A DNA stretch of 5,324 nucleotides from Cyclobacteriaceae bacterium (GTDB lineage: Bacteria; Bacteroidota; Bacteroidia; Cytophagales; Cyclobacteriaceae), in NCBI GenBank assembly GCA_030637245.1, contig DAOVVI010000178.1, positions 1 to 5,324 on the forward strand, written 5' to 3'. The position numbers and the translations under genes were made by a program. A model generated the notes under the pieces. The model saw nothing but the letters and a program-made list of their open reading frames with translations. It was not told the DNA's origin and did not search any database. This document shows, piece by piece, positions 1 through 5,191 of this stretch. Each line of letters starts with the position of its first letter. Positions within the stretch are counted from its first letter, which is position 1.

Positions 1-139
1 ACCAATTAGATATAATTTCCAACTTAGTTTCATCCGTCAATGCTTTGTATAAATTGCCTAATGCACTGGTCCCAAATATAATGGGTGGTACCTTCAACCC
101 GGTTTTTCCGAGTTCAGCTTTATATTTAAGTTTCTCCAT
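1..139 (-). CDS. Aldo/keto reductase, probable L-fucose dehydrogenase (N-terminal part, runs off the left edge)
   Basis: This is the first 46 codons of a minus-strand gene, too short for a normal ORF listing. The translation begins MEKLKYKAELGKTGLKVPP and continues IIFGTSALGNLYKAL. The LGKTGLKVP and FGTSALGNLY segments are the usual first strand and early barrel of aldo/keto reductases, especially the group annotated as L-fucose dehydrogenase or D-threo-aldose 1-dehydrogenase, which oxidise the sugar C1 to the lactone with NAD(P)+. The catalytic Asp/Tyr/Lys/His residues lie beyond the edge and cannot be checked. The start is fixed: an in-frame TGA lies 15 bp upstream (155-157) and no other ATG intervenes. 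There is no clear ribosome-binding site. It follows the fuconolactonase gene on the same strand by 80 bp, so it is probably in the same operon and supplies that enzyme's substrate. The family call is firm; the fucose specificity rests on context. Confidence 0.82.
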   Translation of the reverse strand, partial: MEKLKYKAELGKTGLKVPPIIFGTSALGNLYKALTDETKLEIISNW

Positions 140-219
140 ACCGGTAGTATAAGATCAATGAAAATGTTTTTCTGTACTTAAAAAATAATTACTCTTGAAA
201 AACCCTTGCAGTTAAATAA

Positions 220-1044
220 TCACAAGCTATAAAACTCAATTGCATTTCGTCCCAACACTTTCTCTTTTGCATGGTCATCAGATAAATAATTTTCAACAAT
301 ACCCATAACCTCTTTATACATTCCGGCCAGTTTGCAAACAGGCCAGTCAGAGCCAATCATTAGCCGGTCAACCCCAAAAGCCTCAAAAACCACATCCAGG
401 TAAGGAATAAAATCTTCACATTTCCACAGGTTCCAATCCGCTTCTGTCACCATGCCAGATACTTTGCAATACACATTTTCATATTTCGCTAATTGCAATA
501 TATCTTCCTTCCATGGAGAAATTACACTCTTTTTGATCGTCGGCTTGGCAATATGGTCAAGCACAAATTTCTGTTTTGGGAAATATTGTACAAATTCACT
601 GGCCACTTTTAAATGTCGTGGAAAGATCAGGATATCATAAGTCAAATTATATTTTTCGAGCAGTGAAATCCCCCTCATAAAATCTTTATCCAGCAAAAAT
701 TTCTCATCCGGCTCATCCTGTACAACATGCCTAAGGCCTTTTAATACCGGAAAATTTTTATAATATTTTAACTTTTTATCAAGAGAAGGTTCTCTCAGAT
801 CAAGCCATCCAACCACACCTTTTATAAACGGATATTTTGCTGCCTCCCGAATTAAAAAATCTGTTTCCTGCTCAGTTTGACTTGCCTGAATCGCGACACA
901 GCCATTATAAGCTGCTGACTGCATTTCGCCGTAAAGATGCTCTGGTAAAAAATTCCTTTTCAATAATCCCATGCTGTTGTCAATCCAGTCATGGGTTTTG
1001 GGATTATATTTCCATAAATGATGATGGGCGTCAATTTTAACCAT
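220..1044 (-). CDS. Amidohydrolase family 2 protein, probable L-fucono-1,5-lactonase
   Basis: A 274-residue cytoplasmic protein of the amidohydrolase_2 / COG3618 group, full length for that family, with no signal peptide. It begins with the TIM-barrel metal-site signature DAHHHLW (residues 5-11). Other family segments are QASQTEQET (53-61), GWLDL (79-83), LKGLRHVVQDEPDE (101-114), FVLDHIAKP (160-168, with the barrel His164), KVSGMVTEADW (194-204) and the C-terminal MIGSDWPVC (229-237), whose Asp233 is the expected catalytic aspartate. The LRHVVQDEPDE segment is typical of sugar lactonases in this group rather than of the pyrone-dicarboxylate lactonases. The expected reaction is hydrolysis of L-fucono-1,5-lactone to L-fuconate. 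Its ATG overlaps the end of the fucosidase gene by 8 bp (ATGGTTAA), which suggests translational coupling, and a putative fucose dehydrogenase follows. Rhamnono- or galactono-lactone are alternative substrates; the fucosidase neighbour favours fucose. Confidence 0.88.
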   Translation of the reverse strand: MVKIDAHHHLWKYNPKTHDWIDNSMGLLKRNFLPEHLYGEMQSAAYNGCVAIQASQTEQETDFLIREAAKYPFIKGVVGWLDLREPSLDKKLKYYKNFPVLKGLRHVVQDEPDEKFLLDKDFMRGISLLEKYNLTYDILIFPRHLKVASEFVQYFPKQKFVLDHIAKPTIKKSVISPWKEDILQLAKYENVYCKVSGMVTEADWNLWKCEDFIPYLDVVFEAFGVDRLMIGSDWPVCKLAGMYKEVMGIVENYLSDDHAKEKVLGRNAIEFYSL

Positions 1045-2584
1045 TTTCCTTCAACTGGACCGAACCTTCCGTATCCAATTTAAAAACAATAGCCATTTTA
1101 TTTATTGTCTTCTCAGGCAATGAAATCTCCAATCCATTGTCCTTCATCTCCCACTTAATCTCACCTTCATATCCAAGCAATGAAACATTATTGACTTTTA
1201 AATCACCGGAGGTTGCTCCCTTAGCAAATGTTTCTAAAAGCACTGATTTTCCATCGGGCCAGCCGAAGAATGTTGCATAAACTGTATTACCCTTGCTGGT
1301 ATAGCGCATGTCTTTATTGGAGTAAACCAATTTCGAAAACGCATTGTGATTTTTAAAGTGGCCATCCGGTTCTTTTGTAGGTCCTTCTCCAAAAGTGATC
1401 CATGGCCTTGTTTCATAAATCGCCTCTCCGTTTGTATTAAGCCACTCTCCTATTTCCAAAAGAACTGTTTGCTGATCCTCTGGAATAGTTCCGTTGGCCA
1501 TTGGCGATATATTTAATAATAACACGCCATTTTTACTCACAATATCCACCAAAACATGAATAAGGTCTTTCGTCGGCTTGATCCTCAAGTTTTCAGTATA
1601 GCACCAGCTTCCATAACTGATTGTCTCATCAGTCATCCACGATTGTTCACCGGTTTTATTCATGCGGGATTTTTCAAGATCATTCAAGCTAAACTCCAAA
1701 GGGAGATCCTCCTGCTTGCGTATAATCACCACTTCTTTTCCCCATTCATCTGCTTTGTTCAAGTAATATGCAGCGTATTCATACCGTTTCTGCTCCGGTA
1801 TCTGGTCCAGCCATGAATCAAACCACATAATATCCGGTTGATAATTGTCGATTACTTCTTTCAATTTACCCATCCAGACCTCTTCCATCCATTGCTCTTC
1901 CGGAATATTTCCATACAGGTATTTTAGCTTTTCATCATTTGAAGTTGGCGGCATACCTGCAAAGAAAGGATAATGGCTGTTCCTATAACCCTGTTTTCTG
2001 TTTCCTTCCGGAATGGAGTCGTGGCGCTGCAGGTGCTTTGCATGATGAAATGTGGTGATTAATTTCATGTCCTGCGCTCTCAGGGCTTTTCCAAGTTCAC
2101 CGGTAATATCTCGCATTGGCCCGGTTTCCATGGTATTCCATGGTGTTTTTTTACTTGCCCACATTGAATAGCCGTCATGATGTTCAGCTACCAGGCCTGC
2201 AAATCGGGCTCCTGTTTTTTTAAATAATTCAGCCCATTCTTCAGCATTGAAATTTTCAGCCTTAAACATAGGCACAAAATCATGATAACCAAATTCCGAT
2301 GGGTGACCATATTTTTTCAAATGATGTTTGTAAACAATATCATCTTCGAAGTGCATTCTGCGTGGATACCATTCATTCCCAAATGCAGGAACAGAATACA
2401 CGCCCCAATGGAAATAGATACCCAATTTTGCATCCTGAAACCAATCAGGCTGCTGATTGTGTTTGGCTAAAGAAGCATAATCAGGAGTATAGCGAAGTTT
2501 TGCCTCTTCCGCCTTTTTTTCCGGTGAACAACCGGTGATAATAAAAAATTCCAGAATAATAACTATTGAAAGCAATCTTTTCAT
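1037..2584 (-). CDS. Alpha-L-fucosidase, GH29, lipoprotein
   Basis: A 515-residue exported glycoside hydrolase. The N terminus is a lipoprotein signal: basic start, hydrophobic stretch, lipobox ITGC with the lipidated Cys19, then a charged linker rich in Glu/Lys that may favour surface display in Bacteroidota (inference). The GH29 barrel covers about residues 35-400: WFQDAKLGIYFHWGVYSVP (48-66, substrate-binding His59), NEWYPRRM (70-77), AEHHDGYSMW (133-142, the paired His135-136), TFHHAKH (178-184) and PDIMWFDSW (250-258), where Asp256 is the expected nucleophile. Glu304 in DLEKSRM is my candidate for the acid/base, by analogy with the TxEY segment of Thermotoga fucosidase. VDIVSKNGVLLLNISPMANGT follows and is strongly conserved in GH29. 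Residues about 410-508 form the usual C-terminal beta-sandwich. The enzyme releases terminal L-fucose from glycans with retention; linkage and subfamily cannot be read here. The start fits the signal peptide; upstream is A-rich with no Shine-Dalgarno site. It is the first gene of the fucose operon. Confidence 0.95.
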   Translation of the reverse strand: MKRLLSIVIILEFFIITGCSPEKKAEEAKLRYTPDYASLAKHNQQPDWFQDAKLGIYFHWGVYSVPAFGNEWYPRRMHFEDDIVYKHHLKKYGHPSEFGYHDFVPMFKAENFNAEEWAELFKKTGARFAGLVAEHHDGYSMWASKKTPWNTMETGPMRDITGELGKALRAQDMKLITTFHHAKHLQRHDSIPEGNRKQGYRNSHYPFFAGMPPTSNDEKLKYLYGNIPEEQWMEEVWMGKLKEVIDNYQPDIMWFDSWLDQIPEQKRYEYAAYYLNKADEWGKEVVIIRKQEDLPLEFSLNDLEKSRMNKTGEQSWMTDETISYGSWCYTENLRIKPTKDLIHVLVDIVSKNGVLLLNISPMANGTIPEDQQTVLLEIGEWLNTNGEAIYETRPWITFGEGPTKEPDGHFKNHNAFSKLVYSNKDMRYTSKGNTVYATFFGWPDGKSVLLETFAKGATSGDLKVNNVSLLGYEGEIKWEMKDNGLEISLPEKTINKMAIVFKLDTEGSVQLKENG

Positions 2585-2665
2585 GATGATTTTGATTTGG
2601 GTTTATAACCTATTCTAAAAAAATCATAATCTCAAAAATCAAAGGTCAATTGGATTATGAACAAG

Positions 2666-2711
2666 TAAACTTAGTTGATTAGACTGAACTAATCCAGTCA
2701 AACGTTTGCGT
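2666..2711. promoter_or_regulatory. Putative LacI/GalR-type operator and adjacent inverted repeats
   Basis: The divergent intergenic region contains the perfect palindrome CAAACGTTTG (2699-2708) with a central CG step. It sits in CAAACGTTTGCGT (2699-2711), which matches the right-hand 13 bases of the classic E. coli PurR-type site and the general LacI/GalR operator pattern. Immediately to its left are three interleaved short inverted repeats: TTAGTT/AACTAA (2671-2676, 2687-2692), GATTAG/CTAATC (2677-2682, 2689-2694) and GACTG/CAGTC (2682-2686, 2695-2699). On the minus strand TAAGTTTA (2673-2666) is one mismatch from the Bacteroidota -7 element TAnnTTTG, though no well-spaced -33 TTTG accompanies it. 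LacI-family regulators commonly control sugar-use operons, so I infer control of the fucosidase operon, whose start lies about 110 bp away. No regulator gene is in the window. Confidence 0.42.
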
Positions 2712-2784
2712 AGTTACAAATTGAATGAGACAAGATTTATATTTTTTTAAAATTTTACCTTTCAGGCATGTCTTTTGCTTCAAA

Positions 2785-2792
2785 CATATTTG
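2785..2792 (+). promoter_or_regulatory. Weak candidate -7 promoter element for the metallopeptidase gene
   Basis: CATATTTG differs from the Bacteroidota -7 consensus TAnnTTTG at one base and lies about 53 bp before the ATG at 2846. A TTTC at 2760-2763, 21 bp upstream, could be a degenerate -33 element (consensus TTTG). The match is weak in such AT-rich DNA. Confidence 0.2.
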
Positions 2793-2845
2793 GTGAGACA
2801 ATCATTACCTGTCAATAACTAATTGATTAAAGGATAATCTACCCA

Positions 2846-3994
2846 ATGAAAAAACCTGTCTTGTTGATCTGGATGTGTTTATGGAGTTTAATCATTCATG
2901 CTGAAAAGAATAGCGGAAATATTAGATTTTTAGATCCAGGGACATACCAAATAGAATATCCAAATCAAACCATCAATATTTACTTTAAGTATCCACCTGC
3001 CATTGGTATTCAAAAACTAATTGCAGAATCAGATTTAACTGAAAATGAAAAATATGCAATAGTAAAAATATTAAAAGACCAGATTGATCAGCTACCTGCG
3101 GATTTTATAGAAGAGTATTTAAATATCGATATTTTTCCACTGCACATTTTAAACCAACCTGAATTTGGCTTCTATTACGATCATCAAATTGTAGTGGAAG
3201 TAGATAACATAAAAAATGGAATGTCATTTAGCAGCAGTATAAAATCTTCCTTTATCCATGAATTAGCTCACCTGATAGAACAAAACCCAAATAATAAAAA
3301 AGAATCCATATCATTGAACGAATACTTAAATGCAATTTACAGGACCTATCATAACAATGACATTAATATGAATTCCGTCGTGTATCAAAATGGTTATGTG
3401 TCGGAGTATGCGAGTGGTGAATTGATAGGAGGGTACAATGCCAGCGAAGAATTCGCTGAAATATTCGCTCATCTCATTTGCGAGGAAAGCAGAACGGTCT
3501 TGATGGAGTTTATGGAAACTCATCCCGGATCAATACTAAATGCAAAAGTCAACCGGGTAATTGATTTCCTGGAAAAAAATACGCACTCACTCAACAAAGC
3601 ATATTTTTTAGGAGCATCAGAAGAAACTAATAATGTTTTAACATTGGACGCTGGAATAGATGGTGCATTATTGCTAGCGGCTCATGAACATAAATCATAT
3701 GAAACATTGGACTTTAATTCAATGAAAGTAACGGAGACCTCATCTGAAAGTCAGATAAACAATTTAAATCCTGCTGACATATCCACTGATATTAGGGAAA
3801 ACTCAAATGAAGCTAACCTAAATCAAATCACAACATATTATTCATTGGACCCCTATGCTGAATTAACTCAGGTAAGAACTGATCAAATTCCCCCTAATAA
3901 AAAACAAAAGTCAAAAAGACGAAAGAAACGCAATGGAACAGGTTTACTTATAGCTGGTACAGCATTATATATAGCACTGCAATTATTAAAATAA
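2846..3994 (+). CDS. Exported zinc metallopeptidase, lethal-factor-like (gluzincin), with C-terminal hydrophobic segment
   Basis: A 382-residue protein I do not recognise as a named gene. Residues 1-19 form a signal peptide (KK start, hydrophobic core, likely cut after IIHA). The zinc site is clear: FIHELAHLIEQ (136-146) carries HExxH, with His138 and His142 as ligands and Glu139 as general base. Downstream come YVSEYASGE (184-192) and EEFAEIFAHL (201-210). The order HExxH, Tyr, E-x-F-A-E-x-F is that of the ATLF/M34 domain of anthrax lethal factor, where Tyr stabilises the transition state and the first Glu of EFFAE binds zinc; by that alignment Tyr188 and Glu201 take these roles. The Tyr-to-Glu spacing is 13 residues here against 7 in lethal factor. 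Residues about 250-345 lack visible motifs. A polybasic run (353-362) precedes a hydrophobic tail (364-382). It is transcribed away from the fucose operon and is visibly more AT-rich than it. The substrate is unknown; another gluzincin family is possible. No Shine-Dalgarno site is seen. Confidence 0.82.
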   Translation: MKKPVLLIWMCLWSLIIHAEKNSGNIRFLDPGTYQIEYPNQTINIYFKYPPAIGIQKLIAESDLTENEKYAIVKILKDQIDQLPADFIEEYLNIDIFPLHILNQPEFGFYYDHQIVVEVDNIKNGMSFSSSIKSSFIHELAHLIEQNPNNKKESISLNEYLNAIYRTYHNNDINMNSVVYQNGYVSEYASGELIGGYNASEEFAEIFAHLICEESRTVLMEFMETHPGSILNAKVNRVIDFLEKNTHSLNKAYFLGASEETNNVLTLDAGIDGALLLAAHEHKSYETLDFNSMKVTETSSESQINNLNPADISTDIRENSNEANLNQITTYYSLDPYAELTQVRTDQIPPNKKQKSKRRKKRNGTGLLIAGTALYIALQLLK

Positions 3995-4197
3995 TTTTAT
4001 TTGAAACGCATTCTATGAGCTCAAACTCATTTCTTTCAAAAGTAAAGAAGGTAACCAATCTTGATTCCTTTCCTTATAGATTTTATTCTAAAAAATAGAG
4101 ATTAGATTATTGTTCGGTCTTCTGACTACAAGCTTTTGAACAACCTGCAGCTAAAAACAGCAACCTAAATGCCTAATAATACTTTCCAATCCGATGC
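3995..4197. other. Convergent intergenic region
   Basis: This 203 bp separates the stop of the metallopeptidase gene from the stop of the minus-strand lipoprotein gene. Apart from the nested inverted repeat at its left end (listed separately), I see only AT-rich sequence and a short direct repeat CAACCT (4141-4146 and 4161-4166). No supported gene or RNA is present. Confidence 0.6.
4000..4040. terminator. Nested inverted repeat, possible weak terminator
   Basis: An outer pair TTTGAAA (4000-4006) / TTTCAAA (4034-4040) encloses an inner hairpin ATGAG (4015-4019) / CTCAT (4026-4030) with a 6-base loop. It begins 6 bp after the metallopeptidase stop, the expected place for a terminator between convergent genes. 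No run of T follows it on the plus strand and the inner arms are short, so it may not terminate strongly. Confidence 0.25.
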
Positions 4198-4863
4198 TTA
4201 TTTATAGCCGAAAATCATCTGATTTCCTCCATCTCCTGTGAGTATTAGTTTCCCTCCAACAAACAAGGCTCGGAATTCCATTTCCAACACCTTAAAGTAG
4301 GCGTTTTCCAAATCCATCGCTCGATCGCAAAACTTCCTTGTAGAGCCAATATCGCTGTTTTTTATGGTTCTTCCATTGAGGGTAAAACTTCCAAAAAAAT
4401 TGTTGCACCCGCCAAACCCACTTATTTTTCCATCGGTCTCAAACCTAATTGTAGGAATTTGCTTTTCAATGCCAATCTCTACTCTTTCCTGTTTCAAAAA
4501 CTCCAACTTCCAATCTTTACCGGCCAGGTCGTCTATATCCAGATCTTCTGTTACATCGGTCATATCAAGAGTTTCAACCAGAGTAAGCCTAAATGATGAC
4601 GCACCTACCGGTGGATTTTTGATGTGCTCTTTTTTAACTTTTATTTTATAGCTAAAGCCCGGTTCATAATCCAGTCCCTGGATTTCATGATAGTGCGAAA
4701 CCCAGTTTTCTCCTGGAGATCTTCGAATTAAATAACACTTTTGATCGGATACCCCGGTACAATCTACTTGTCTTGGAGCTACATAAAGTATAGAGGTACA
4801 AGAAGACCAAAAAACCATAAGAGCCAATAACAGAAAGAGAAACCGTGATTTAATGTTTTGCAT
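4198..4863 (-). CDS. Lipoprotein with DUF4377 and META (HslJ-like) domains
   Basis: A 221-residue exported lipoprotein. The N terminus has Lys/Arg, a Leu/Phe-rich core and the lipobox WSSC with lipidated Cys22. Residues about 25-98 match DUF4377 as I know it: VAPRQVDC at the start, paired cysteines Cys35 and Cys43 (CTG...QKCYLI), a W-containing stretch and IQGLDYEPGFSYKIKV (61-76), ending in LTLVETL. Residues about 116-220 are a META domain: DWKLEFL (117-123), IRFETDGKISGFGGCNNFFG (139-158) and STRKFCDRAMDLENAYF (174-190), with the conserved Cys153 and Cys179, ending in LILTG and MIFGYK. META proteins such as HslJ are linked to outer-membrane or stress functions and inhibitor-like folds, but no biochemical activity can be assigned. 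It stands alone, convergent to the metallopeptidase. Whether the two are related is unknown. The chosen ATG gives a proper signal peptide; upstream DNA has strong repeat structure (4876-4909) but no Shine-Dalgarno site. Confidence 0.9.
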   Translation of the reverse strand: MQNIKSRFLFLLLALMVFWSSCTSILYVAPRQVDCTGVSDQKCYLIRRSPGENWVSHYHEIQGLDYEPGFSYKIKVKKEHIKNPPVGASSFRLTLVETLDMTDVTEDLDIDDLAGKDWKLEFLKQERVEIGIEKQIPTIRFETDGKISGFGGCNNFFGSFTLNGRTIKNSDIGSTRKFCDRAMDLENAYFKVLEMEFRALFVGGKLILTGDGGNQMIFGYK

Positions 4864-4875
4864 TACTTTGTCAGT

Positions 4876-4893
4876 TAAGTCTGTCTAAGTCTG
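4876..4893. repeat. Tandem direct repeat TAAGTCTG, one helical turn apart
   Basis: TAAGTCTG occurs at 4876-4883 and again at 4886-4893, so the period is 10 bp. On the minus strand it reads CAGACTTA twice, ending 12 bp upstream of the ATG of the DUF4377-META lipoprotein. Two half-sites on the same DNA face suit a regulator binding in tandem, such as a response regulator. It could also be a chance duplication. Confidence 0.32.
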
Positions 4894-4895
4894 GT

Positions 4896-4909
4896 TGATT
4901 TTAAAATCA
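4896..4909. promoter_or_regulatory. Perfect 14-bp palindrome, candidate operator
   Basis: TGATTTTAAAATCA is a perfect palindrome. It lies 33 bp upstream of the lipoprotein start (minus strand) and 36 bp upstream of a possible plus-strand microprotein start, and is flanked by CTGGT (4891-4895) and ACCAG (4915-4919), themselves inverted. Position and symmetry suit a dimeric regulator controlling divergent transcription. AT-rich palindromes are easier to get by chance, so this is a candidate only. Confidence 0.33.
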
Positions 4910-4944
4910 GTACTACCAGATTTTATTAAAAATGGAGAATTCGC

Positions 4945-5049
4945 ATGATTATTAAAAAACAAGAGCAGATTATTTTTGTTTCAATTATCATTCTTCTCTA
5001 TGTTATTATTCCAAACAAGCATTTTTTCGTTGTAGGGAACCACTTATAG
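4945..5049 (+). CDS. Possible 34-residue single-helix membrane microprotein
   Basis: A short frame, ATG at 4945 and TAG at 5047-5049. The protein starts MIIKKQEQ, then has a hydrophobic stretch IIFVSIIILLYVII (residues 9-22), long enough for one short membrane helix, and ends PNKHFFVVGNHL. Lysines 4-5 before the helix suggest a cytoplasmic N terminus. A GGAG at 4934-4937 sits 7 bases before the ATG, a well-placed ribosome-binding site that the larger genes here lack. It is divergent from the DUF4377-META lipoprotein and shares its regulatory region. No homologue is recognised. Against it, this is about 24% GC DNA (29 of 120 bases, 4951-5070), and T-rich frames read as hydrophobic residues by chance. 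Confidence 0.33.
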   Translation: MIIKKQEQIIFVSIIILLYVIIPNKHFFVVGNHL

Positions 5050-5191
5050 AAATTTATAAAAACTGATAATTCTTTTCTTTCATCTCCTTACATCAAGGCT
5101 GCAAAGAAATCAAGATAGCATAAAAATCATATTAGCAAGAGGGACGTAGTGCATGCGATCGGGAATCTTGATATAGAATTGGCCGGACAAA

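Noticed and set aside
140..219. A separate promoter or terminator in the 80 bp between the lactonase and the aldo/keto reductase
   Set aside because: No TAnnTTTG element on the minus strand and no stable hairpin with a T-run. Nothing supports splitting the operon here.
452..640. Plus-strand frame inside the lactonase gene, and similar frames opposite the fucosidase (837-1040, 1556-1816, 2282-2538)
   Set aside because: They lie wholly or almost wholly antisense to genes with clear family motifs and have no motifs or upstream signals of their own.
4015..4098. 27-codon plus-strand frame starting MSSNSFLSKVKK between the convergent genes
   Set aside because: No ribosome-binding site, no recognisable feature, and its first codons coincide with the inner hairpin after the metallopeptidase gene. 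It is easily a chance frame.
4364..4651. 95-codon plus-strand frame opposite the DUF4377-META gene
   Set aside because: It is a shadow of a confidently identified minus-strand gene; the Ser/Leu-rich product has no recognisable features.
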